Below, in pieces: positions 35,310 to 48,359 of a stretch of DNA of 64,000 bases (the first letter of the stretch is position 1; every line of letters begins with the position of its first letter). A program made the translations under genes and the position numbers. Under the pieces are notes generated by a model. That model worked only from the letters and a program-made list of their open reading frames with translations. It had not been told where the DNA came from and ran no database searches. The stretch is from Panopea generosa (Eukaryota; Mollusca; Bivalvia; Adapedonta; Hiatellidae), in the NCBI GenBank assembly GCA_029582155.1, contig CM055909.1, positions 47,866,412 through 47,930,411 of the forward strand, written 5' to 3'.

Positions 35310-38300
35310 TGCATATTCATTCAATTACTATTTTTATTTGATATATCACTGCTAAAATACACAAACTTAATTGAATTATTTTGATAAAATGATTTGCATA
35401 TAAGAACATTTGATTGAAAAAGACACACCGTTCATGTACTGATGCATATTTGTCCAATGACATTTTATTTGATGTACTCACAGCTCAAATACACAACCTT
35501 TACCAGGTATTGAATTATCTTCATAAAACGAATCGCATTTTAGAACATTCGATTGAAAAAGGCACACCACAACTGACCTATGGTCATGTACTTGAAGAGA
35601 CGCACGGCAGGTCTGCAATCATTTCAGAGTATGATATTTTAATTTCATTTAATTTCATTTTATTTCATTTGAATCATGCAAACATATACATTTTAGAAAC
35701 AGTTTAAGGAGGACAGATTATCAAAACTGCCATATGTTGATCAAAAGTATAAACGCTTTACATCTTTTTTTGGAAAAAAAATGAACGTGTAATGTTGGGT
35801 TATATGCTTTGTTTGTTTCCTTTGAATAAATATATTTAATTAAGTCATATTTTGGAGTTATATTTGTCTTACATAGTCATAAATATTCATAGACTTCGCA
35901 TTGATTTGAAATAGGCAGTGTGAACAATTACGTATATGTATCATTTATAAGATAAAACAAAAAAAATCCGCAATGCCCTTTTGAATATTTTGGTAGTTAT
36001 CGATGACAATGTCTTTTACTGTAATAATTTTATAACAGATACTTACTGATCATATTTAATCAAGTATTTGAGATTACAATTCAATAGGTATTTATTCACA
36101 AAATATGTTCATGTTATCTTTATTGTTATCTGTTATCTAAGGCTATGATGTATATTGTGATATCACACATTGTGATATAAATTAATATGAAATAAGAATT
36201 TCAATATATCAATTCTAATACTGGTGGTGAGAAACAAGTGGGCCACGAAGCCTAGAATCGCCCAACTGTGCCATATGAGATCGTGGTAAATAATTGATTA
36301 TTTTTGGAGCCACAACTTAGATATGCTTGTTATATAAGGCCTTATTCAAACAGAAGCTGGGGTCACACGGTATTAGATAACTTTGTGAAGATCCGAAAAC
36401 AAACACTATCTTTGGGGTATAGTACACATGAGTACGTGAAATAAGACATTTGTTTTAATAGTACATCATGGACCATTACATTTATAATTATTATTATTCT
36501 TGGATTTGGCCGGTTGAAAAACCTGTTTAAGATCGCATTGAAACTGCTGTGTGTGTTCAATTAAGATTTAATTGAATATGCAGGAGCAAAAGGACACACA
36601 TCGTTCAATAATACCGTTTTTACAATTTAAATGTCATAATATAGACTTTGTTAATTGAATTGGCCAGATATTAATATCATCGGAGATAGTATGGTAACAT
36701 ATCTACTTCATAAGAGTGGAAAATATCCATTGTAAAAGGTGAGTGCTATAGCGTAACCTGAACCAAATAGAGCAATTAATGATGACTTTGATGTTTCAAT
36801 GTCTACAACGCCAACACTAATTATCAAAACCGGTCTGAAATTGTATAAGTTATAACTACTGTTTACGTCTGGATAAGATCCAATGAAAAAAAGCGAGTGC
36901 TAGAGAAAACAAACTAATCAGGGCATTTTAGAGGATACAACGGACATAACTCATACATTTGTTATCCGATTGACCTAGTATCAAAAACGTGTCATGTCAC
37001 CCGGTATTATATGACATGATAAAGGGTGATTGAATATATTTAGGTAGCTAGTGAAAAAACCTTTCATTCGGACTACTTCAATATTTTCCTTCAAATTAAT
37101 GTCTCCAAAATTTTGCTATTGAAACATATGCAATGGTACTTTAGCCAAAATGATGATTAGATATAAAAGCAAAATTCCTTTTTCTCGAAATGTTCATTAG
37201 GTTAGGTACCAAAACAATTACTCCTTGGAGCATACCTTTGTTGTGAAATAGCAAAATTATAAAAACATGTACAAATATTCTGATTGAAGAGTTAATAAAT
37301 TACTCATAACATAAAACACATTTCAAAATCCTAGCTGTTCAATTTGTGTTTATCAGTTGCATTGCTTTGTTACTTACAGATTTAAACAAGATGTTTCAAC
37401 AAATTCTACAAATGCTTGGCATGTTTCACCATTGACCAAAACATATCCTCTATATAAAATTCAAAGCGCTAATAGCCCGAAGCTGCTGATGGATTGGTGG
37501 GGAAGTACGTTACACATTTTTCAAATTCTACCCCAAGAAGCATAGAGTTTTTAAAATTATTCTACTGTTAGGTTTAATATTCACAAAAGTACGATTTCTT
37601 TGTCCCTCTTTAAATTATCCGTGCATATCACATAAAATTACAGAACTTTATATTCATATGAATAAAAGGATGATTTATTTGGTACCGCCAGGTTTTTCCA
37701 ACAGCAAAATGTAATGCCAAATAATTTATTTTTTCGGTACTTATTTTAAAAGGATGTGGCTTCTATAATTATTTATCGATTTTCAGTCACTTATCCAGAC
37801 TACATTATGTTTCTAACACAATCACATAGCGATTTAAAACAAACGATAAGTGAAAAAACTTCCCCTTACTCTGCATCACTTTTACCAGTTACACAATAAC
37901 CTGCATTTCCAAATAGGAAGTTGATTGAACCAGTCCAGTATAGTTGGGTTACACAACATCAATCCGCTGGACTGGTTACTCTACCTCCTATTCGGTCTCA
38001 GTCAAGATATATAGATTGGCTGCTGTATGCAGATGACGAATTATAATGATGCATTTTTTAGAGGTGTATTTTGCACGGTTTGGTTGACAGTCAGTCAGAT
38101 GGATAAAGTACGAAATTCCGAATTGTTACATTGGGATAAGCGCCAGGCACAAAAACACTTATTAATCACATAATTTCAACAAATACATACAGTTGCAAAA
38201 ACAACGAATGTTACCAGAGGCATGAAGTTTGAACGATATAAAACAAAACGGTAAAGCGGTGGACAGGGACTTCGATATTGACAACACTAAGGTCCACACC

Positions 38301-39468
38301 GACTATTTAACCGACAAACTGCATATGTTAGTGCGTTTACAGGCAACGTTCAACAGTGAAATAGAATACACGTCGTTTGTATAGAAATGCATGCGTTGCG
38401 AATTAAACATCGATTAGTCTTCAATTATCAAACACTTGGTTAAGACCGACACCAACACAAACGAAGAAAAAGTCAGAGGTAAGCAGCTGGAGAAAAGACA
38501 TCACGCTGCGCTGCTCGCTTGTGACGATATAAAATGCACCCAGTGTTACATGGTTGCTAAGGTATTTCCGATCCAAAACCAACCTCCTCAAATTTACACC
38601 AACTTAATGGTCATCAGTATACATAGAACTATACAATAAGAGATTAATTTCGTTTAAACACTTTATTTAAACAATCCCTTGGCTGGGCTACCACGAAACA
38701 CTGCAGTTAAATGTTGCACAAACACTGAAAACTAAAACCACAATTTCTAAAACAGGTTATGAACAGTTAATAAAACTATAATATGTACATTGTGAATTCA
38801 TAATCTATAGTTTTGTTTTACTTAAATTATGATTTATAAAGAAATACGAACACTAACTGTACATATTAAACCTTGGTACTACCGAAATATAATGAAAAAA
38901 GTAGGTTTCATGCTTCATCAATGAATTGAATTTTGTCCAGTTTGTAAATCGTGATTAAAACGAGAGTAAACTTTCCAAATGTTGTATTCATACCCCATTT
39001 TCATATTTATTTATTTTTATAAATTCACAATTCAAACATTACTATGCTTTTATTAAGTTCCAAACAAATCACCAATGCCATCCAAATAAAAAATGACCAT
39101 AGGAATGTGAAAATACATGTTTAGAGAAAAAGAAACTAGGGTATTATATTTATTTCAGCCATTACGCAATTACCCCCCCCACAATAGCACGGACTCAGTT
39201 TTGTGTGTGTTTCTTGTCAAATAAAACATTGGAATATATTGCATACTAACATTAATTTTCAAAGCGTAATTATAGTTTTATTGATGTCGTGTATGCCAAC
39301 AGGTGTTGTTACCCCTCTAGACGTATCGTTGTTCTCACCATATACACTTCAAACTTAGACACGTATCCGACCGAATATACTGTATTTAACTATGTGTGTG
39401 GATTTCGTTTTGAGGAAGGTATTGTTAATAATAAAAGCCATTTCAACAATTTGCATGTTATATAGAAA
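35310..39468 (+). other. Shared 3' flank of the relic unit and type 1 leader of unit 4
   Basis: Follows the unit 3' flank: AATAAA at 35825, the single-arm (TTA)n site near 36430-36500, a hairpin at 37927-37979, and a diverged conserved block near 38205. A C8 run lies at 39172-39180. A type 1 leader lies near 39290-39410. The frame of 67 codons at 38436 is not conserved in other units. Confidence 0.45.
37927..37979. repeat. Hairpin-forming inverted repeat, relic unit
   Basis: GAACCAGTCCAG and CTGGACTGGTTACTC face each other across 27 bp. Diverged relative of the longer hairpins in units 4 and 5. Confidence 0.7.
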
Positions 39469-39605
39469 ATACCATGTTAGTGTCTGATAGTCTTAACTTT
39501 ATCAGGTGAGGAAGAGAAAAATATAAGTTACGAGCCTTCGCGAGTTCTTGATTTGTTTCGGGCCAAAGCTAGTCAATTTTAGTTTATCAGGCACTAACAT
39601 GGTAT
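39469..39605. mobile_element. 137-bp TIR MITE, unit 4
   Basis: Same element and flanks as 24527-24664. Ends ATACCATGTTAGTGTCTGAT and the complement of ATCAGGCACTAACATGGTAT. Confidence 0.7.
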
Positions 39606-40904
39606 TATGTTTATCATGTTTTTGTTTTCGTGTTTAATGTAACTTTAGTCCAACAAACACACTAGAGTGTATACATTTTTAGTGCTGTAAATGCGCATAA
39701 AAATAGTTGATTTACATTGCAAATGCAGTTTTTTTATGGAAGCTGTTCGAATTTGTTATAATTATCATTTATATTTATTGACATATTAAACAGTTTATCA
39801 ACAGTCAAACGGTGTTTAAACGAGGGTTTAACTTAAAATAATAACGTCATCAATGTTTGTGTTGCTGCCTGGCAAAATTTCGCTGTTGATAAAGCGAACG
39901 TTTATCTTTCCCCGCTTTATTGCGTAGAATAATTCATAATGATATGATAGTTATCAATATATGGTATCAAGTTTCATTGGCCTAACTGTACTCAGAGCCA
40001 TGTGCCACATAAACTGTGCTAATCAGGATACTGATTGTTTTTTAGTCCGTTATCGAACATGGATTAATGATATTAGACTAGTAAATAATGCTTAATCAAG
40101 ATATAACACTTAAAACGTCAACGGGTGATTTAAAGTAGAAGTTTTCACATATCAAAGAAAAATCCAACAAAATCTCGGTGATCCTTGAACAACCGAAGAA
40201 AATTTCGTTTACCAAACCGCCTACTGCAATTTACTGCAATTAACAAACAAATTTTGCCTGTATATAATTTCTTCCTATCAGCTAGTGAAAGCTGTTGTTA
40301 TTGATGGCATAAATTCTAACAGTTGGTGTTACCCTCCAGATGTATCTTTGTGATCAACGGATATTTATATTTCAATTGGAGACGTGTGCTCGACAGAATA
40401 TACTTTATTTAAGCCGGTTCTTGGATTGTTGGGGACGCTAGTTTCATCTGAACCATTCTGGTATTTGTAAAATTGATGATTCGTTGGACGCTTTTATCTT
40501 TGACTTGCAACCATTCTTGTGACATTCTTAATTGTGTTAAAGTGAGCAGATATACGTTATACTGTTACCTTGGAATTTGTGACCGTTCTCTTTATATTCT
40601 TCAATTTAATCAATATGCATTTTTAAGTGTGACCGTCAAAAAACGTCATTGTAAGATTAGACTAAAACGTTAAACCGATTATGTAAAACGCATGAAAATA
40701 GCTTTCATGCTATGATTCGTATGCTCAAAACCCGTTATTTGACGTGTTGTCAAGAGTTGTAAGCGACGTAACGATTACAAATCGGATATCAACACAGGTG
40801 ATTAACAAGAAGCTAAAAAAATGCGAGATAGAAAAACCGTAATTTTTTACTCGATATACAAAACTCGTAATAAAAATGTCTTTTGTATATTCTACATACT
40901 TCAA
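39606..40904 (+). other. Leader region of unit 4
   Basis: Second (type 2) leader near 40310-40600 (AACAGTTGGTGTTACCCTCC, ACAGAATATACTTTATTTAAG). 40635-40910 matches 26065-26340. No gene seen. Confidence 0.4.
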
Positions 40905-43330
40905 GATGTAAACAATGTTATGTATTATCAAGTGTGACCAGGGAACGGCTCCGGTATCATGCGATACTGTTATCTCGGACGATGTAAACAATGCTATGTA
41001 TGATCAAGTGTGACAAGGGAACGGCTCCGGTATCATGCGATACTGTTATCTCGGTCGATGTAAAAATGCTCTGTATTATCAAGTGTGACAAGGGAACGGC
41101 TCCGGTATCATGCGATACTGTTATCTCGGTCGATGTAAAAATGCTTTGTATTATCAAGTGTGACAAGGGAACGGCTCCGGTATCATGCGATACTGTTATC
41201 TCGGTCGATGTAAAAATGCTTTGTATTATCAAGTGTGACCAGGGAACGGCTCCGGTATCATGCGATACTGTTATCTCGGTCGATGTAAAAATGCTATGTA
41301 TTATCAAGTGTGACCAGGGAACGGCTCTGGTATCATGCGATACTGTTATCTCGGTCGATGTAAAAATGCTTTGTATTATCAAGTGTGACAAGGGAACGGC
41401 TCCGGTATCATGTGATACTGTTAACTCGGACGATGTAAACAATGCTTTGTATTATCAAGTGTGACAAGGGAACGGCTCCGGTATCATGCGATACTGTTAT
41501 CTCGGTCGATGTAAAAATGCTTTGTATTATCAAGTGTGACAAGGGAACGGCTCTGGTATCATGCGATACTGTTATCTCGATCGATGTAAAAATGCTTTGT
41601 ATTATCAAGTGTGACAAGGGAACGGCTCCGGTATCATGCGATACTGTTATCTCGGTCGATGTAAAAATGCTATGTATTATCAAGTGTGACAAGGGAACGG
41701 CTCCGGTATCATGCGATACTGCTATCTCGGTCGATGTAAAAATGCTTTGTATTATCAAGTGTGACAAGGGAACGGCTCCGGTATCATGCGATACTGTTAT
41801 CTCGGTCGATGTAAAAATGCTATGTATTATCAAGTGTGACAAGGGAACGGCTCCGGTATCATGCGATACTGTTATCTCGGTCGATGTAAAAATGCTATGT
41901 ATTATCAAGTGTGACAAGGGAACGGCTCCGGTATCATGCGATACTGTTATCTCGGTCGATGTAAAAATGCTTTGTATTATCAAGTGTGACCAGGGAACGG
42001 CTCCGGTATCATGCGATACTGTTATCTCGGTCGATGTAAAAATGCTTTGTATTATCAAGTGTGACAAGGGAACGGCTCCGGTATCATGTGATACTGTTAT
42101 CTCGGTCAATGTAAAAATGCTATGTATTATCAAGTGTGACAAGGGAACGGCTCCGGTATCATGCGATACTGTTATCTCGGTCGATGTAAAAATGCTATGT
42201 ATTATCAAGTGTGACAAGGGAACGGCTCCGGTATCATGCGATACTGTTATCTCGGTCGATGTAAAAATGCTTTGTATTATCAAGTGTGACCAGGGAACGG
42301 CTCCGGTATCATGCGATACTGTTATCTCAGTCGATGTAAAAATGCTTTGTATTATCAAGTGTGACAAGGGAACGGCTCCGGTATCATGTGATACTGTTAA
42401 CTCGGACGATGTAAACAATGCTTTGTATTATCAAGTGTGATCAGGGAACGGCTCCGGTATCATGCGATACTGTTATCTCGGACGATGTAAACAATGCTAT
42501 GTATTATCAAATGCGACCAGGGAACGGCTCCGGTATCATGTGATACTGTTAACTGTTAACTCGGACAATGTAAACAATGCTATGTATGATCAAGTATGAC
42601 CAGGGAACGGCTCCGGTATCATGCGATACTGTTATCTCGGTTGATGTAAAAATGCTTTGTATTATCAAGTGTGACAAGGGAACGGCTCCGGTATCATGTG
42701 ATACTGTTATCTCGGTCGATGTAAAAATGCTATGTATTATCAAGTGTGACCAGGGAACGGCTCTGGTATCATGCGATACTGTTATCTCGGTCGATGTAAA
42801 AATGCTTTGTATTATCAAGTGTGACAAGGGAACGGCTCCGGTATCATGTGATACTGTTAACTCGGACGATGTAAACAATGCTTTGTATTATCAAGTGTGA
42901 CCAGGGAACGGCTCCGGTATCATGCGATACTGTTATCTCGGACGATGTAAACAATGCTATGTATTATCAAATGCGACCAGGGAACGGCTCCGGTATCATG
43001 TGATACTGTTAACTCGGACGATGTAAACAATGCTTTGTATTATCAAATGTGACCAGGGTACGGCTCCGGTATCATGCGATACTGTTATCTCGGACGATGT
43101 AAACAATGCTATGTATTATCAAATGCGACCAGGGAACGGCTCCGGTATCATGTGATACTGTTAACTCGGACGATGTAAACAATGCTTTGTATTATCAAGT
43201 GTGACCAGGGAACGGCTCCGGTATCATGCGATACTGTTATCTCGGACGATGTAAACAATGCTATGTATTATCAAATGCGACCAGGGAACGGCTCCGGTAT
43301 CATGTGATACTGTTAACTCGGACGATGTTA
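40905..43330. repeat. 75/76-bp minisatellite, unit 4 (about 32 homogenised units)
   Basis: Two forms alternate in blocks: a 76-bp form with ACTCGGACGATGTAAACAATGC and a 75-bp form with ATCTCGGTCGATGTAAAAATGC, one base shorter. The 75-bp form dominates and is almost identical from unit to unit, which points to recent amplification. Blocks of about 240 bp near 42360-42600 and 42840-43320 repeat as higher-order units. Because 75 is divisible by three, frames of 332 and 336 codons run through both strands. They have no start context, splice sites or domain. Confidence 0.95.
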
Positions 43331-43990
43331 ACAATGCAATCGATTTAAGGGTTATCCAGGGAACGGCTCATTATCATGAAATACCATTAACTCTGAGCTG
43401 TAAACAATGTATTTTTAAGTGTTACATGTACCCATGGAACGGATCAGGTATCATGACTGTTAACTTGAATGCTGTAAACAATGCGATGTTTTATTAAACG
43501 TGACCTAGTGAACGACTCATGCTATACTGTTTACTCGCACGCTGTAAACGATTTGATGAATTATTAAGTGTGACCCATGGAACGGTTCAGGTATCATGAG
43601 ATACTGTTAACTCGAATGTTGTAAACAATGCTATGTATTTTAAGTGTTACCTATGGAACGGCTCAATATCATGAGGTACTATTAACGCGGACTCTGTTAA
43701 GAATGCTATGTATTTTAAGTGTGCCCCAGTGAACGGCATAATACCATGAGGTACTATTAACGCGGACGCTGTTAAGAATACTATGTATTTATGTGTGATC
43801 CAGGGAACGTATCAATATCATGAAATACCATAAGCTTGGACACTTTTAAGAATGCTTTGGATTTTAAGTGTGAACGAGGGAACATCATAAGATAATGATA
43901 ACTCGGGCTCTATGTATTATTAAGCGTGAATCGGGCACGGCACTAGATCATGAGACACCGTTTAATCGGACTTTTATGTATCATAATTTA
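43331..43990. repeat. Degenerate edge of the unit 4 array (about 8 units)
   Basis: Older diverged units (CCATGGAACGGATCAGGTATC, ACGCGGACGCTGTTAAGAATG) with indels, grading into the unique sequence before the gene. These resemble the unit 3 and 5 arrays more than the homogenised core. Confidence 0.8.
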
Positions 43991-44370
43991 TGGGTGACAT
44001 TATGAACGGTACCTACATATCAATTAAATGCTCACAGTCCCGAATGTTTATGGAAATAGTCTGCAAAAAAGAGTAACTTATAATGTCGTTTATACACTAA
44101 ATAATGCAAACCCGTGTCGCATCGTTCTGACATCGACTCGAAAAGTACGAAGTGATGAGCAACATATGGAGAAAATGATGGTATTATTTTTAAAATAATA
44201 TTGTATTATCCGGCCGGGGTTTGAACCTGCAAGGACCACCACGTGAGATAAACATATAACCATCATGATTATCTTTTAGTATCAGAAGAAATGCTTTGAT
44301 GCTTTGTTTGTTCAAATAAGATTTGTTTTGTCCTTCACTAATGTGACTTTAATTTTGTTTTCAGAACAAC

Positions 44371-46250
44371 ATGTTTTCCGAAATAAGACGCAATGTTTTG
44401 GTTGTACTTTTATGTGTGCCCACCATGCCACAGGTATATGGTATAAAATTGGAAGGCAGTGAAAGGTAATATAGCTATATTACAGGGAAGTATTAGCTTA
44501 GTTCAACATCCTATTTCTTGAAATCTTTCCAGTTCAGTTGATAAAGTTGAAAGCATTGATAATTTCGGCAATTAGATTTTAAGCTAATTATGCAACAGCA
44601 ACAAAGCGACAATCAACCCAACAACAATCAATACGGTGCTTTTTGTTTGCTTTCCAAACACATTCTACTAATTCTATTTACGTCTCGCTATAAAGTTACG
44701 CTCCTGGTGACGATAAGACGCTAATTGCAAAACTAATTTTAATTTGCTTTAGCTTTTAAGACAACACTCGTTTTATAAACACGGATGGCTGGACCACCAC
44801 ATATAGCCCAAAGCACATGTCTAGTCCCGGCGGAATTCCTATTTCGATGTGTATCCTCGTACATGTATGGTATGATTTCGAACATTACTTGGCTTGGAAA
44901 ACCCTTAACTCGACTTATTTTGTGAAGTTCCGTCGGGTTCGAGCTATCAAAATTCTACTGTACCGTGAACAAAGAATAGGAGATGAACTCGCACCCAATC
45001 GAGTAGTATGAGCAAAACAGACACTGTAGTAACTTGATTGTGTTTTATTGATAATGTTTCAGAGCTGTAAAAGGTGTAACAGATTATCTCAGACAGAGTT
45101 GGTTTATATGGTACATAGTTTTGGATATCAACAAAGATGGATTTTTGTCTGTTATAGATCGAGATATGGAAAGGTAATACATCTAAATAATTTATTTTAT
45201 TTGTTAAGCATTCATATGCTGTCATTGATTGACTTTTACTGGATATAAGTTAGTAATATTCCCGTTGTAGTAATTTCTTTCTTTCAAAAGTTATATCCTT
45301 TGTTCACAGATGTTTTGATTCCCGAAACGGCTGGAAATATCAAATCACTGAAGCTATTGTTTTATGATTGTATGAGCATATTAGTTAATAAAATAACAGA
45401 AATAAAATATCGTTCTGTTTTTTAAAGTTCCGCATAAAGTTAGTGACAGTGTCTTTTTTATGGGGCATAACGCTTTTTTCAACACACGTCAGGTTATATA
45501 TGTTATATCCAGTTTTATTTGTGGAGGAAAACCCCAGGATGAATCTGAGTAGAACCATCATCCTTTCGCAATTAACTGGCAAACTTTATATCACATAACG
45601 TTTTTGGAGCGAGTGGGCTCTAACTTACGACCTCGGCAGTGAGAGGTGAGTGATCACTGACCATTCGGCTACGGAGGACCCTCAGCTATTGCATCAAGCA
45701 AAAACCAACAAGAAATGACGAAGTACGCTGTTAAACGAAATAAAACTGATCTAGTTTATTCCAATAGATAACCCTATTTACTTGCAGGGATAGGTTAACA
45801 GCAGCCTTTGAGTTGAGCCCTGAAAAGCTATCCGAAATGATTTATTCAACTAACCTTTGGTGGAAGGAGTTCATCCTACAAGGTGACAACTCGAACAAAA
45901 TTTCAAACGAAGAATTCGTTCAATATCTTAGTAAAAGATATCTGGAGGACAAACATTTTAGAGCCAATGCTGTGGTTTTTCAAGATATAATCGGTGAAAT
46001 AACTGATGTCGATGAAGATGGAAAAATATCCAAGGATGAATTCTTTGCTATTGAAAATGCTTTCAATTTCAAGAATAAAAAAATTACAGAAGAGTTTTTT
46101 TACGCATTCAAACCTATTCAAGATAAAATACCAATGAGGCAAACGGCTAGAGCATGGGCAGATTTTAATGCCAATAATCATAAAACTAATAATATCGTCA
46201 GAAAATATATGATTAAAATGTTTGGTTTGCAAGACCAGTTCACGTACTGA
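44371..46250 (+). CDS. Secreted SCP-like EF-hand protein, copy 4 (3 exons)
   Basis: Coding exons are 44371-44465, 45063-45173 and 45788-46250; 222 aa, GT/AG, phase 2. The start is six bases after a TTTTGTTTTCAG acceptor. Signal peptide as in copy 3, with VYG instead of VHG before the mature end. EF1 53-64 is DINKDGFLSVID (Asp at position 12). EF2 is degenerate. EF3 142-153 is the canonical DVDEDGKISKDE. EF4 is degenerate (NANNHKTNNIV). Residue 35 is Lys where the others have Asp. Exon 3 is nearly the same as in copy 3. The gene sits right after the longest 75-bp array. No disabling change is seen, and function is inferred only from the fold. Confidence 0.9.
44781..44960. mobile_element. MITE lacking its left end, intron 1 of copy 4
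   Basis: Starts inside the element (ACGGATGGCTGGACCACC) and ends with the right terminus AAAATTCTACTG before TA. The left terminal repeat is deleted, and the 102-bp segment is present once. Confidence 0.75.
45500..45690 (-). mobile_element. Intronic SINE, copy 4
   Basis: On the minus strand: GTAGCCGAATGGTCAGTGATC (box A region), GAGGTCGTAAGTTAGAGCCC (box B region, decayed), GCCAGTTAATTGCGAAAGG, and a CCTCCACAAATAAAAC end. Same site as in the other copies. Confidence 0.65.
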
Positions 46251-48359
46251 TACATATTTGTGCAATGACATTTTATTTGATGTATTTACTGCTAAAGTAC
46301 ACAAACTTGACCAACAATTGAATTATTTTGATAAAATGATTTGCATGTAAGGACATTCGATTGAAAAAGACACACCACAATTGACATATTTATGCATAAG
46401 TAACACATACGCGCATTTTTACTTTCACTTTTCACTTATTTTTTTTATTTGAATCATGCAAACATATAGTTTTCAGAAACATTGTAAGGAGGATAGATTA
46501 TCAAAACTGCCATATGTTGATCAAAAGTATAAACGCTTTACATCTTTTTTGGAAAAAAAAATGAACGTGTAATGTTTGGTTATATGCTTTGTTTGTTTCC
46601 TTTGAATAAATATATATAATCAAGTCATGTTTGTTTCTAGTTTTATTTCTCTAACATAGTCAATAATATTCAAAGAGTTCGCATTGATTTGAAACAGGTA
46701 GTGTGAATAAACACATATAAAATTATTTATCATATATAAAATAATCAAAAAAGTCCACAAGATGACAATGTCCTTTACTGTAATTATTTTATAACAGATA
46801 CTTACTTATCATATTTAATGAGTATTTGAGATTCAAATTCAATAGGTTTTTATTCACAAAAAGTGTTCATGTTATCTTTATTGTTATCTAATGCATGCTA
46901 TGGTATATAGTGTTATATCACACATTGTGATATTAATATGAAATAAGAATTTTAATATATCAATTCTAATACTGGTGGTGAGAAACAAGTGGGTCACGAA
47001 GCCCGGAATCGCCCAACTGTGACACATGAGGTCGTGGAAAATAAGCAATTACTTTTAGAGCCACAACCTAGATATGCTTGTTATATTAGGCCTCATTTAA
47101 ACAGGAGCCGGGATCACACGGTATTAGATAACTTGGTAAAGATTCTAAAACAAACACTAGCTTTTGGGTACAGTACACATAAGTACGTGAAATAAGACAT
47201 TTGTTTGAATTATAAATCATGGACCAATATATTTATTATTATTATTATAATTGGATTTGACCGGTTGAAAAAACTGTTTGATGTCGCATTGAGACTGCTG
47301 TATGTGATTAATTAAGATTTAATGAAATATGCAGGAGCTTAAGGACACACATCGTTCAATAATACCGTTTTTACAATTAAAATGTCATAACTTAGACTTT
47401 GTTACTTGAATTGGCCAGATCTTAATATCATCGGAGATAGTATGGTAACTCCATAACAGTGTTTAATATCAAATGTAAAAGGTGGGAGCTACAGCGTACC
47501 CTTAACCAAATAGAGCAAATATTGATGACTTTGACTACAAAACCAACATTAATATTGAAACCTATTAGAAATAGTGTAATGTATGATTACATAACTACTG
47601 TATACGTCTGGATAAGATCCAATAAAAAAACGAGTACTAGAGAAAACAAACTAATTAGGGCATTTTAGAGGATACAAAGGACATAACTCATACATTTGTT
47701 ATCCGATTTACCAAGTTTCAAAAACGTATCCTGTAACCAATTATCATGTGACATGATAAAAGGGTGACTGAATACATTAAGATAGTGAAATAACCTTTCA
47801 TTCGAACTACTTTTTTCCTTCAAATTAATGTCTCCATGTTATTGCTATTGAACTTACAGATTTGTACTTTGATTAGATCTAAGAGTAAAAATCATTTTCC
47901 TGTAATGTTCATTAGGTTCGGTACTTAAACAATTACTCTTTGATGCATCTCCTTGTTGTGAAATAACAAAATTATCAATACACGTTCAAATACTCTGGTT
48001 GAAGTGTTAATAAATTACTTATGAAATAAAACAGATTTCAAAAGCTTAGTTGTTCAAATTAGGTTCATCAGTGGTATTGCTTTATTGCTTTCAGAAGTAA
48101 TTCAAATAATAAAACTGTATGATCTCAGGGCTAGAGCCAACCTGAAAGAACAAGATTCAACAAATTCTGCATTTGCTTATCATATGTTTCACTATTGACC
48201 GAAACATGCCTGCATATGAAACCAAAGCGCTGAAAGTCCGAGACTGCTGGTGGATTGATGAGGAAGTAAGGAGGATAGAGTTTTTACAAAAATTCTACTC
48301 CAAGTTTTAAAATTCCCAAAAGTCAGATATCTTTGTCAGTCTTTATTATTTGTTTGGAT
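46251..48359 (+). other. 3' UTR and shared 3' flank of unit 4
   Basis: AATAAA at 46605-46610 in the conserved block, and the single-arm site with (TTA)n at about 47190-47260. No gene. The frames at 46989 and 47459 are broken in the paralogous units. Confidence 0.5.
46605..46610 (+). terminator. Polyadenylation signal AATAAA, copy 4
   Basis: Within TTTGAATAAATATATATAATC, about 355 bp after the stop codon. Confidence 0.55.

Noticed and set aside
40473-40673. Frame of 66 codons in the unit 4 leader
   Set aside because: The homologous leaders of units 1, 3 and 5 are not open in this frame.
41408-42440. Frames of 332 (plus) and 336 (minus) codons in the 75-bp array
   Set aside because: Translation of a 25-codon minisatellite unit. 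The sister arrays with 76-bp units are not open, so there is no selection for coding.
45903-46304. Minus-strand frame of 133 codons opposite exon 3 of copy 4 (and equivalents in copies 1-3 and 5)
   Set aside because: It is the antisense shadow of the conserved exon and shows no independent features.
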